Source of the DNA: Microbacterium elymi
GTDB lineage: Bacteria; Actinomycetota; Actinomycetes; Actinomycetales; Microbacteriaceae
Assembly (NCBI RefSeq): GCF_021582895.2
Contig: NZ_CP091139.2
Coordinates: 310,001 to 374,000, forward strand
DNA length: 64,000 bases
Direction of reading: 5' to 3'
Part shown: piece after piece, positions 22,245-33,960 of the stretch
How positions within the stretch are numbered: the first letter of the stretch is position 1
How the letters are laid out: each line of letters opens with the position of its first letter
Program-made: the position numbers and the translations under genes
Notes under the pieces: generated by a model
Told to the model about the DNA's origin: nothing
What the model saw: only the letters and a program-made list of their open reading frames with translations
Database searches by the model: none

Positions 22245-23066
22245 GTGTCCGCATCCTCACCGCCCCTCGCTCCTCCGTCTCGAGCACGTATCGGGTGGGA
22301 GGTCTCACTGGTGCTGGCCTGCACCCTCGGCCAGTCGGCGGTGTACGCGCTGATCCTGCTGGTGCGTCGGCTGCTGGTCAGCGTGCCGCTGGGCGACCAG
22401 TCGACCGCGCTGAACCCGCCGCGGGCCATGCAGGCGTTCTGGGACTTGCTGTATCAGCTGCTGGACATCGGCTTCTCGCTGGCCCTCGTCGGTCTCGTGC
22501 TCTATCTGCTGTGGGATGTCGGGACCAGCCCGTTCCGGCGCATCGGGCTGGACTTCCGCCGTCCCGGCCGTGATCTCGGTGCCGGAGCGCTCATCGCGCT
22601 CGTCATCGGCGTGCCCGGGCTCGGCCTCTACGCGGTCGGGCGTGTGCTCGGCATCACCGTGCAGGTCTCGGCATCCCCTCTCGACCCCACATGGTGGACG
22701 ATCCCGTTGCTGATCCTGGCGGCCGTGCGCGCGGCGCTGCAGGAGGAGGTCATCATGATCGGCTACCTGTTCACCCGGCTGCGCCAGGCCGGGTGGAACG
22801 CGTGGACGATCATCCTGGTGTCGGCGGCGATCCGCGGCTCATACCACGCGTACCAGGGGGTCGGCCCGATCGTCGGCAACTTCGTGATGGGCGTGGTCTT
22901 CGGCTGGTGCTACAAGCGCTGGGGCCGCGTGATGCCGCTCGTGGTCGCCCACACGATCCTGGATGTGGTCTCGTTCGTGGGCTACCCGCTGGCCGCCGCC
23001 CTGTGGCCCGGGGTCTTCGCCCCCGCCCCGTCACCCTCCCCGTCCCCGTCGCCGTCCCCGTCCTGA
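22245..23066 (+). CDS. CPBP-family intramembrane glutamic protease
   Basis: About 273 residues and six or more hydrophobic segments. CPBP (Abi) motifs are present: the Glu pair in LQEEVIMIGYLFTRLR, then IRGSYHAYQG, then the His in VVAHTILDVVSFVG. It probably cleaves substrates within the membrane; family members process prenylated or signal peptides, but the target here is unknown. The C-terminus is a run of Pro-Ser dipeptides. GTG at 22245 is chosen because the weak -10 GACAAT ends seven bases before it, suggesting a leaderless mRNA. It is divergent from the importer operon. Confidence 0.8.
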   Translation: MSASSPPLAPPSRARIGWEVSLVLACTLGQSAVYALILLVRRLLVSVPLGDQSTALNPPRAMQAFWDLLYQLLDIGFSLALVGLVLYLLWDVGTSPFRRIGLDFRRPGRDLGAGALIALVIGVPGLGLYAVGRVLGITVQVSASPLDPTWWTIPLLILAAVRAALQEEVIMIGYLFTRLRQAGWNAWTIILVSAAIRGSYHAYQGVGPIVGNFVMGVVFGWCYKRWGRVMPLVVAHTILDVVSFVGYPLAAALWPGVFAPAPSPSPSPSPSPS

Positions 23067-23134
23067 TCCGGGCCGGAGTCGGGACTGCCGCCCGGGTCCG
23101 CTAGAACCGCCCGGGACGGGCCCGCGCGGGCGGG

Positions 23135-26035
<2,901 letters not shown>

Positions 26036-26039
<4 letters not shown>

Positions 26040-26419
26040 TCCTGGCCGTCCGTCAGCGCCACGTACGCGTCGCGGTCGAGGAAGTCGGGGGTGGTCGCGG
26101 CGTCGACCCGCAGCTTGATCAGCCAGCCCTGGCCGAACGGGTCGGAGTTCAGCAGCGACGGATCGTCGACGACGGCCTCGTTGGTTTCGACGACCTCGCC
26201 GCTCAGCGGCGCGAACAGCTCGCCCACCGACTTGGTGGACTCGATCTCGCCGCATACCTGGGCCCCTTCCACCGTGGCGCCGACATCCGGCAGCTCGATG
26301 AAGACGACGTCACCGAGCTTGTCGGCGGCGAAGTCGGTGATCCCGACGGTGGCGATGTCCGCGTCGAACGAGATCCACTCGTGCTCGGCGGTGTAGGAGA
26401 GTGCAGTCAGGTCGGTCAT
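26036..26419 (-). CDS. gcvH: Glycine cleavage system H protein
   Basis: 127-residue lipoyl carrier shuttling the aminomethyl intermediate between P, T and L proteins. The lipoylated Lys lies in [19 protein letters not shown]. Intact frame. ATG overlaps the gcvT stop (ATGA), and gcvP starts inside its own stop, so T, H and P are translationally coupled. No lipoate ligase or L protein gene lies in the window. Confidence 0.96.
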
Positions 26420-27539
26420 TTCTTCCTCCGGTAGAACGGCAGTGCGGTGACGGTGGCGGGAATCCGGGTTCCCCGGATGTCGATGGATAAGGCGGTGCCG
26501 ACCTCGGCGTGGGAGGGCGCGACGAAGGCCATCGCAATGGGATGCCCGAGGGTGGGGCTCAGCGCGCCGCTGGTGATCTCGCCGACGCGCTCGGAGCCGG
26601 CGAACACCTCGTAGCCCGCCCGCCCGGCGCGGCGGCCGTCCGAGACCAGACCTACCAGGACCGGTGCATCGGAGGCGACGATCGCCTCCAGTGCGGCCTT
26701 GCCGACGAAGTCGTCTTTGTCTCCGGCAACGGTCCGGCCGAGACCGGCTTGCGTCGGGACGATGTTCGGTGACAGCTCGTGCCCGTACAGCGGCATGCCG
26801 GCTTCGAGTCGGAGGGTGTCACGCGCGGCCAGACCCGCCGGCTCCAGGCCCGCCGCGGTTCCGGCGGCCCGCACTGCGTCCCAGAGCGCCGGTGCGACGC
26901 CGGCGGGCGCGAGCAGTTCGAAGCCGTCCTCGCCGGTGTACCCGGTCCGTGCGATCATCAGCGGTTCGCCAGCGAAGGCTGCGTGCGTGGCCGAATAGTA
27001 CGGCACGTCCTCCAGGGGGTCCTCCCAGCCGGAGATCTCCGGCACGGCCTGGAGGATCGCGCGAGCCGCGGGTCCCTGCACCGCGATCAGGCCGAAGGCA
27101 TCGCTGACGTCGGCCACCTCGACCCGGAGCTGCCCACGCGGTCGGCGAGCGCGCCCGCCACCACGGCCCGGTTGCCCGCGTTGGCGATGATCAGAAACCG
27201 ATCCGCGGCCAGACGGTAGACGATGACGTCGTCCAGGATGCCCCCGGACGAGGCGAGCAGCAGAGAGTACTTCGCCCGACCTTCCGCCATCGCCGACAGG
27301 CGAGCGGCCAGTGCTCTGTCGAGGTAAGCCGCGGCATCCTCGCCCACGACGGTGAACTCCGCCATATGCGAGATGTCGAACAGTCCAGCCGCCTCCCGGA
27401 CCGCACGATGCTCGTCGAGGTCGGATGCGTAGCGGACCGGCATCAGCCAGCCGCCGAAGTCGGTGAAGGTCGCACCGAGGGCCTCATGCCGATCGTGCAG
27501 GGGGCTGGTGCGCGCCGGATCCGATTCGGTGGGTGTCAT
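26416..27539 (-). CDS. gcvT: Glycine cleavage system aminomethyltransferase, T protein
   Basis: About 374 residues; transfers the one-carbon unit to tetrahydrofolate and releases ammonia. Family segments are [31 protein letters not shown] near the N-terminus and [14 protein letters not shown] in the middle. One base is missing near 27132 (GGCAGCTCCGGG where GGCAAGCTCCGGG or GGCCAGCTCCGGG fits), restoring [22 protein letters not shown] at 27539 is 14 bases after the sdaA stop. Confidence 0.93.
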
Positions 27540-27553
27540 GTCCGTCCTTCCGC

Positions 27554-28919
27554 TCAACATTCGACGACGTTCACGGCGAGGCCGCCGAGCGCCGTCTCCT
27601 TGTACTTGCCTGCTCATGTCGCGTCCGGTCTCACGCATCGTGGCGATGACCTGGTCAAGCGACACCCGATGATGTCCATCGCCCCACAGAGCCATCTTCG
27701 CCGCATTGATGGCCTTCGCGGCAGCGATGGCGTTGCGTTCGATGCACGGGATCTGGACCAACCCGCCGATCGGGTCGCAGGTCAGGCCGAGATTGTGCTC
27801 CATGGCGATCTCGGCGGCGTTCTCCACTTGCTGCGGCGTACCGCCCAGCACCTCGGCCAGGCCTGCTGCGGCCATTGACGATGCCGATCCGACTTCGCCC
27901 TGGCACCCCACCTCGGCGCCGGAGATCGACGCGCGAGCCTTGTAGAGGACGCCGATGGCGGCAGCGGTCAGCAGGAACGAGACCGTGATCTGATCGCGGG
28001 TGCGGCCGGTGCCATGCGCGGCCGTGTGCGTCGCGTACCACAGCACGGCCGGGATGATCCCAGCGGCACCGTTGGTGGGAGCAGTGACCACGCGCCCGCC
28101 GGAGGCGTTCTCCTCGTTCACGGCCAGTGCCACGAAATTGACCCACTCCTGCCAGAGACCGGGGTCTATCGCGTCCGGATCCTCCGCCATGAGCCGCGCA
28201 TGCCACGCGGGGGCACGACGCCGTACGCGCAGGCCGCCGGGAAGCACATCGGCCCGGCCGATGCTCGTGCGCACGCACTCGTCCATGACGTCGCGAAGAT
28301 GCAGGATGCAGTCGCGGACGTCATCCTGCGAGCGCGACGCCGCCTCGTTGCCGAGCATTATCTCGGAGATCGGCGCGCCTTCGCGCTCGCAGTGGGCGAG
28401 GAGTTCGGCGGCAGTCGCGAAGGGGAACGGCACGGCCACCTCGGCACCGGCATGCACCGCCTCTCCCTCGCGCTCAATGAACCCGCCGCCCACGGAGTAA
28501 TAGACCGCGGCATCCAGCATCTCATCGGCAGCGTCCCATGCCTGCAGACGTAGGGCGTTGGCATGGCCGGGCAGGACCGTGCGGGGGCTGAGCCGGATGT
28601 CGTCGGCGGAATACGGCACGTCGGTGACACCGCCCACGCGGACGCGGCGCTGCGACTCGATCGCCGCGCTCCGGCTGTCGACCTGCGTGGGCAGCACCGT
28701 TTCGGGATGCAACCCCTCCAGTCCGAGCAGCACGGCTGTCAGCGTGCCGTGGCCGCGGCCGGTGGCGGCGAGCGATCCAAACAGCTCGACGTCCAATCGC
28801 GCGACGCGTGCGACGTCGATGCGTGAGATGAAGTCGGCGGCCGCGCGCATCGGGCCGACCGTGTGCGAACTGGACGGGCCGATTCCGACGGTGAACAGGT
28901 CAAAGACCCCGACGGTCAT
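27554..28919 (-). CDS. sdaA: L-serine ammonia-lyase, single-chain type
   Basis: Iron-sulfur serine dehydratase of about 455 residues converting L-serine to pyruvate and ammonia. It starts with the beta-domain motif [20 protein letters not shown] and carries alpha-domain [14 protein letters not shown] and cluster-associated Cys residues ([25 protein letters not shown]). An extra base near 27613 shifts the end; the restored C-terminus is [19 protein letters not shown], the usual ligand-bearing tail. ATG overlaps the glyA stop (ATGA). Placement between glyA and gcvTHP points to glycine degradation through serine to pyruvate. Confidence 0.93.
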
Positions 28920-30222
28920 GACGCGGCACCGAGCGGCGTGAGCCCGGGGTAGAGGGGGTGCGCGAGGGCGAGCTCACTGACCCGCCGCGCGAGCGAGGAG
29001 AGCTCGGCCCCGTCGGACGCGATCAATGTCGTGGCGATGACGTCCGCGACCTCGCGGAATGCGTGGTCGCCGAAGCCGCGTGTGGCAAGTGCCGGTGTGC
29101 CGATACGCAGGCCGCTGGTGACCATGGGCGGGCGCGGGTCGTCCGGCACGGCGTTGCGATTGACCGTGATCCCGATGCTCTCGAGCCGCGCCTCGGCGCT
29201 CTTGCCGTCCAGGGCGCAGTCGCGCAGGTCGACCAGGACCAGGTGCACGTCGGTTCCCCCGGAGACCAGCACGATGCCGGCGGCGGCGCAGTCACCGGCT
29301 GAGAGTCGTTCGGCCAGGATGCGAGCGCCTGCCAGGGTGCGCCGCTGACGATCCCGGAACTCCTCGGTGCTCGCGATCCCGAGCGCGACGGCCTTCGCCG
29401 CAATGACGTGCTCGAGTGGACCGCCCTGCTGGCCGGGGAAGACGGCGGAGTTGATCTTCTTGGCTGTCGAGGGATCGTTGCTGAGGATAAGTCCGCCCCG
29501 TGGGCCGCCGAGCGTCTTGTGCGTCGTCGTTGTGACCACATGTGCGTGCGGCACCGGCGACGGATGCAGGCCGGCGGCAACGAGCCCGGCGAAGTGGGAC
29601 ATGTCTACGAGCAGGAACGCTCCGACCTCGTCGGCGATCTCACGAAACGCCGCGGCGTCGATCGTGCGGGTGTGCGCCGACCACCCGGCAATGATCAGTC
29701 GCGGGCGGTGGCGCCGGGCGAGCTCTTGCACCTCGTCCATATCGACGTGGCCGTCGCGCACGTGGTACGCGGCGACCTCGTACAGTCGGCCGCTGAAGTT
29801 CAGCCGCATGCCGTGCGTGAGGTGCCCGCCGTGTGCGAGGTCCAGCCCCAGAATCGTATCGCCAGGCTGGATGAGTGCGTGCATGGCCGCGGCGTTTGCC
29901 TGGGCTCCCGAGTGCGGCTGCACATTCGCGAATGCGGCGCCGAAGAGTTCCTTGGCGCGCTCGATCGCGAGCGTCTCGACGACATCGACGACCTCGCAGC
30001 CGCCGTAGTAGCGGCGGCCCGGGTATCCCTCGGCGTACTTGTTCGTCAGAACCGAACCCTGCGCCTGCATGACAGCGACCGGCGCATGGTTCTCCGAGGC
30101 GATCATCTCGAGTCCGGCGCGTTCGCGGGCGAGTTCCCGGTCGAGAGCCTGGGCGATGACGGGATCGAGGTCAGCGAGCGACGCGGTGAGGGGGAAGTGG
30201 AGGGTTGAACATCGATGGTCAT
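28916..30222 (-). CDS. glyA: Serine hydroxymethyltransferase
   Basis: PLP enzyme (about 435 residues) interconverting glycine plus 5,10-methylene-THF with serine. It shows [24 protein letters not shown] and the PLP-Lys segment [16 protein letters not shown]. Two starts compete. ATG at 30262 is in frame but adds about 28 atypical residues and sits inside the riboswitch stem. ATG at 30222 has AGGAG eight bases upstream and gives MTIDVQPST, needing one missing T near 30195 to reach [17 protein letters not shown] choose 30222 because the same SD-stem-start layout occurs on the divergent transcript. Confidence 0.88.
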
Positions 30223-30269
30223 GGTGGGAACTCCTCGTTAGGGCGTCAACAGTGGTTGACATGAGTTCC
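30222..30269 (-). promoter_or_regulatory. SD-masking stem of the glyA glycine riboswitch
   Basis: On the minus strand GGAACTC (30269-30263), just after the second aptamer, can pair with GAGTTCC (30233-30227), which overlaps the AGGAG ribosome-binding site of ATG 30222. A small hairpin GTCAAC/GTTGAC (30259-30244) lies in the loop. This suggests translational control of glyA. Confidence 0.55.
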
Positions 30270-30270
30270 T

Positions 30271-30440
30271 CCCCTCTGTCATCGGCCTGAGAGTTTCCGC
30301 ACCGCGCGTGCGGTGCTTGCCCCGTCGGCGGGTGCGCGACGCACCGCTTTCCAGAGTGACCTGATCCGCTCGGTACGTGCGCCTGAGAGATTCCGGGGAG
30401 GGCTTGCTCCTACGGCAGCCGCGAATGCGGCATTCTCCCG
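30271..30440 (-). ncRNA. Tandem glycine riboswitch controlling glyA-sdaA-gcvTHP
   Basis: Read on the minus strand, both aptamer cores are present: the GGAGCAAGCCCTCC and AATCTCTCAGGCGCA elements, then GATCAGGTCACTCTGGAAAG, then the second aptamer with GACGGGGCAAGCACCG and AAACTCTCAGGCCGATGACA. These are the conserved signatures of the gcvT-type glycine aptamer pair. It lies between a TTGACA/TAGGCT promoter and glyA. Glycine binding most likely raises expression of the degradation genes, as known for gcv operons. Confidence 0.93.
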
Positions 30441-30476
30441 AGTGGATCCAATGGTCCGTTGTTCGGTTGCCCGGCG

Positions 30477-30506
30477 AGCCTATGCAGACCAAGCGCGGCC
30501 TGTCAA
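30477..30506 (-). promoter_or_regulatory. Promoter of the glycine-degradation operon
   Basis: On the minus strand a perfect -35 TTGACA (30506-30501), an 18-base spacer and TAGGCT as -10 (30482-30477). Transcription would start near 30470, some 30 bases before the riboswitch. Confidence 0.7.
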
Positions 30507-30573
30507 CTGTCGTTGTGTGAGAGAAGTCATACGGAGATGCCGTTACCCAATCGTGATCTTCTGCCTCTTCCGA

Positions 30574-30579
30574 TACAAT
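30574..30579 (+). promoter_or_regulatory. -10 box of the divergent glycine-responsive operon
   Basis: TACAAT on the plus strand with a poor -35 (TCGTGA region). It ends six bases before a GTG that opens a 20-codon reading frame, so the RNA would begin at that codon. It is 68 bases from the -35 of the opposite promoter. Confidence 0.5.
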
Positions 30580-30585
30580 CGGACA

Positions 30586-30648
30586 GTGTCCATCATTGAG
30601 GACACCAACTCCACACGCATCACCATCGGCGGCCCACCTGGCCTCTGA
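30586..30648 (+). CDS. Possible 20-residue leaderless leader peptide
   Basis: GTG at 30586 lies exactly where a transcript from TACAAT would start and opens 20 codons encoding MSIIEDTNSTRITIGGPPGL, stopping 15 bases before the riboswitch. The end is rich in Gly and Pro codons, so slow translation could influence riboswitch folding. No homologue is known to me and there is no Shine-Dalgarno; it could equally be non-translated leader RNA. Confidence 0.3.
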   Translation: MSIIEDTNSTRITIGGPPGL

Positions 30649-30662
30649 TGCCCACAAGTCGC

Positions 30663-30822
30663 AGGGGAGAGTTCCGCACACGCGGACGCCGAAGGGGCAA
30701 GCACCCGCCAATCTCTCAGGCAAAAAGGACCCGCGACTGGGGAACTCTGGAGAGCGGCCACCGAGATGGCCCGCCGAAGGGGAGCGCTCCGCGCGACACT
30801 CTCAGGCACAAGGACAGAGGGG
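30663..30822 (+). ncRNA. Second tandem glycine riboswitch, divergent transcript
   Basis: First aptamer: GGGGAGAGTTCC, GAAGGGGCAAGC, AATCTCTCAGGCAAAAAGGA, closing strand GGGGAACTCTGGAGAG. Second aptamer: CCGCCGAAGGGGAGCG, ACACTCTCAGGCACAAGGAC, AGAGGGG. These match the gcvT-type glycine aptamer pair. It precedes the DUF5058 membrane-protein operon rather than a known gcv gene, and lies head-to-head with the glyA riboswitch about 220 bases away. Confidence 0.93.
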
Positions 30823-30881
30823 AACTCAGGACGCCAGAGTCGGCGCCCTGCAACGTCCACCATCAGGAGGAGTTCCCCGTG
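30819..30881 (+). promoter_or_regulatory. SD-masking stem of the second glycine riboswitch
   Basis: GGGGAACTC at 30819-30827, directly after the second aptamer, is perfectly complementary to GAGTTCCCC at 30870-30878, which overlaps the AGGAGGAG ribosome-binding site and abuts GTG at 30879. A helper stem GGACG/CGTCC lies in the loop. The layout mirrors the glyA side and implies translational control. Confidence 0.6.
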
Positions 30882-31640
30882 CACTCACCGTTGACTGCGC
30901 TCGATCCCGGATCAACTGACATCCTCGCCGCTGCCGACCAGCCGATCCTGTGGCTCTGTGCGGGCGGCATCTTCGTCGTGATCGGCGTCCAGACCGTCAT
31001 TTACTTCCTTGCCGTGCGCAAGGCCGCACCGGCGGTCGGGATGTCGGGTGACGACGTCAAGCGCTCATTCCGCGCCGGCGCCGTGGCCGCCATCGGACCC
31101 TCGATGGCTGTAGCCCTCATCGCCATCACCCTGATCGCGGTGTTCGGCACCCCGGGCGTCCTCACCCGGATCGGCCTGATCGGTTCCGCAGCGTTCGACG
31201 TCGCCGGCGGGCAGATCGCCGCAGGCACCCAGAACGCCACCCTGGGCGGCGACGGCTACACGCAGGCCGTGTTCGCGACGGTGCTGCTGTGCATAGCCCT
31301 GTCCGGAGCGGGGTGGATGCTGGTGACACTGATCGCCACTCCCCTGCTCAAACGCGGCTCGAACAAGCTCGAGTCCAAGAGCACGGCGGGTGCCGCGGGA
31401 GCCATGGCGATCATCCCTGCCGCGGCTCTGCTGGGCGCGTTCGGAACCTTCGGAATCCAACAGTTCCAACGCGGGCTCGCCGCGTCGATCGTCGTGATCG
31501 TGAGCGGCCTCGTGATGGTCCTCTGCCTCTGGCTGGCCAAGGCCGCACGGCAACCATGGCTGCGCGAGTGGGGACTCGGCTTCTCACTCGTGATCGGCAT
31601 CTTCGTCGGCATCCTCGTCAGCAATGCGGGGATCGCATGA
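30879..31640 (+). CDS. DUF5058-family membrane protein, putative transporter subunit
   Basis: 253 residues with six or seven hydrophobic segments. The N-terminal region (ADQPILWLCAGGIFVVIGVQ, then SFRAGAVAAIGPSMAVALIA) resembles the uncharacterised DUF5058 family, which is found paired with a second membrane protein and M20 peptidases. GTG at 30879 follows AGGAGGAG and the riboswitch stem. Overlap with the next frame is possible at its stop (ATGA at 31637). I infer a role in uptake of glycine or a glycine conjugate from the riboswitch and the downstream amidohydrolases; direct evidence is lacking. Confidence 0.72.
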   Translation: MHSPLTALDPGSTDILAAADQPILWLCAGGIFVVIGVQTVIYFLAVRKAAPAVGMSGDDVKRSFRAGAVAAIGPSMAVALIAITLIAVFGTPGVLTRIGLIGSAAFDVAGGQIAAGTQNATLGGDGYTQAVFATVLLCIALSGAGWMLVTLIATPLLKRGSNKLESKSTAGAAGAMAIIPAAALLGAFGTFGIQQFQRGLAASIVVIVSGLVMVLCLWLAKAARQPWLREWGLGFSLVIGIFVGILVSNAGIA

Positions 31641-31672
31641 GCGCCATCGATCGAGCCTCAGGAGAAGCGACT

Positions 31673-32417
31673 GTGAACGACCCCACCTCCACTGATTCCG
31701 CCGACACCGCCACCGCAGCCTGGTCGGCATTCGACACCACGACGTCCCGTTGGGGCCGGATCACGATGATCATCGCCATGATCATCATGGTCACCGGCCC
31801 GGGCACCATCGCCGTACAGCTGGGTGTGGCTCCCAGCGCCGTGGTCACCGGGGTCCTGGCCGTGGCCGTCGCGTTCGGGTCGCTCTGGTTCATCGAGCCG
31901 CTGTCATACTTCCCCATCCTGGGTCCTGCGAGCATGTACCAGGCCTTCATGATCGGGAACATCTCGAACAAGCTTGCCGTCCGCCATCGTGGCGCAGTCG
32001 ACCATCGGTGCCCGACCCGAGACCAAACGAGGACAGCTGGCAGCTGTGCTGGCCATCTGCGGCGCGGCCGCGACGCACTTGCTCAGTCTGATCATCTTCG
32101 TGGGCATCCTGGGCACTCTCGTGCTCAATGTCATTCCGGCTGACATCGTCACCTCCATCCAGACGTTCGTACTCCCGGCCGTGATGGGCGGCGTGATCGT
32201 GCAGATGGTCGCAAGCAACCCGCAGCCGCGCATCCTGGCCATCGCGATCGTCGTGGGTCTTGTGGTCCAGCTCGTACTGACTCCGCTCATCCCGATCTTC
32301 GCGTTGATCGGCATCGCGGTCTCGGTGGTCGCCACCGTCGTACTCGCCCTGGTGCTTCCGGGGCGCAAGAAGGCTGAGCCTGTGGTCGAGGACCCCGAGC
32401 TCGAGGACATGTCGTGA
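31673..32417 (+). CDS. Polytopic membrane protein, probable partner of DUF5058 protein
   Basis: About 248 residues with roughly six hydrophobic segments (for example RITMIIAMIIMVTGPGTIAV and HLLSLIIFVGILGTLVLNVI) and an acidic C-terminal tail. GTG at 31673 is chosen for its AGGAGAAG site; an in-frame ATG at 31637 overlapping the previous stop is the alternative. An extra T near 31976 (AAGCTTGCCG for AAGCTGCCG) is corrected. Family not recognised with confidence; position suggests the second half of a two-protein transporter. Confidence 0.65.
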
Positions 32418-32458
32418 GCGAGGACGCAACCACACGCCGCGGCAGAAAGGATACGCAG

Positions 32459-33920
32459 ATGACGATGGACGCGCAGACAGTGAGCTCGATCGCGACGGTC
32501 ACACCGCTCGTGGAGGAGCTCGGTGACCGGTTCACCCGGCTCAGCGATGAGATCTGGGGCCACCCCGAGCTTGCGCTGGAAGAGCACCGCTCCATGGCCA
32601 AGCAGATCGAAGCCGCCGAGGAGTTCGGCGGTCGCATCACCCGCGAAGCCGGCGGCGTTCCCACCGCGTTCTCCGCCGAATGGGGGTCCGGATCCCCCGT
32701 GATCGGCTTCCTCGGCGAATACGACGCCCTCGCCTCCCTCAGCCAGGCCGCCGGCTCCACCATCCGCGAACCGGACCCGGGCAACACGACCAGTGCCGGT
32801 CACGGCTTGCGGCCACAACCTGCTCGGCGCCGGATCGCTGCTGGCAGCCGTCGCTCTCGCCCGCCACCTCGCAGCCACCGGGCAGCCGGGCACCGTGCGC
32901 TACTACGGCTGTCCCGCCGAAGAAGGAGCGGCCGGCAAGACCTTCATGGTCGCCGGCGGAGCCTTCGACGGCGTCGACGCCGCGGTGTCATGGCATCCGA
33001 TGGATGCCATGACCACGACGCAGTGGAACACACTCGCGTATACGCAGGCGTATTTCCGGTTCCGCGGGGTCGCCTCGCACGCCGGAGGGATGCCACAGCA
33101 CGGGCGCAGCGCGCTGGACGCGGCCGAGCTGATGAACGTCGGGGTCAACTTCCTCCGTGAGCACATGGACGATTCCGATCGCATCCACTACGCCTTCACG
33201 GATGGCGGCGGGCCCTCCGCGAACGTGGTGCAGCCGACCGCAGCGTTGTACTACATCGTCCGCTCCCGCACCGTGGTCAGTATGCGCACGCTGTACGAGC
33301 GGGTCAAGAAGGTCGCCGAGGGGGCCGCGATGATGACCGAGACCGAGGTGGAGATCGAGTTCGACGGCGCCTGCGCCGAAATGCTGCCGAACCGCGTGCT
33401 GGAGGAAGCACTGCACGCGAACGTCGTCGAGCTCGGCCCGGTGCCGTTCGATGAGGCGGATCAGGAGTACGGTCGGCTGATCGCGGAAGGGCTTCCAGAC
33501 GGCGCCGCAGCAGCCGGACAGCTCAGGATCGGACAGCCCGTCGACGGTCATCCTTACTTCGACGGTATCCCCGCCCTCGTCGACCCGGACCGACGTGCCC
33601 TCATGACGGGATCGACCGACGTCAGCGATGTCAGCTGGATAGCCCCGACCGTGCAGATCACGGGCGGAACGCACGTCGTCGGCACGCCCGCCCACTCCTG
33701 GCAGTTCGTCACCCAGGCCAAGAGCCCGGCGGCGCACAAGGGCATGATCCACTCGGCGACGGCGATGGCCGCCACCGCGCTCGATCTGATCACCCACCCC
33801 GATCTGCTGCAGGCGGCCCGCGCGGAATTCGAGGGCGTCATCGCGCAGACACCGTACGACTGCCCGATCCCCGAAGGCGTCGTAGCGCCGCCGCTGCGCG
33901 CCGGATATCACCCCGCCTGA
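32459..33920 (+). CDS. M20-family amidohydrolase, copy 1
   Basis: About 486 residues, of the AbgB-like/aminoacylase branch of M20. Metal and catalytic motifs are visible: GFLGEYDAL, restored GHGCGHNLLG, GCPAEEGAAGK and ASHAGGMPQHGRSALDA in the dimerisation domain. It should cleave an amide or peptide bond, releasing an amino acid; with the glycine riboswitch upstream, N-acyl-glycine or a Gly peptide is the best guess. ATG at 32459 follows AAAGGA; GTG at 32414 is possible. One extra T at 32804 (GGCTTGCGG for GGCTGCGG) is corrected. Confidence 0.85.
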
Positions 33921-33960
33921 GGGCGCGCACCAAGACTCGAACAAGATGAGAGGAACAGAG

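Noticed and set aside
22980..23066. Pro-Ser repeat at the end of the CPBP protease as a sequencing artefact
   Set aside because: The repeat stays in frame and ends in a normal stop; low-complexity Pro-Ser tails are common on actinobacterial membrane proteins.
27087..28919. Fusion of serine dehydratase and GcvT
   Set aside because: An extra base near 27613 removes the sdaA stop; with it corrected, sdaA ends at 27554 and gcvT starts at 27539.
30238..30884. Open frames running through the two riboswitches
   Set aside because: They read across conserved aptamer cores, have no protein-family features and no ribosome-binding sites.
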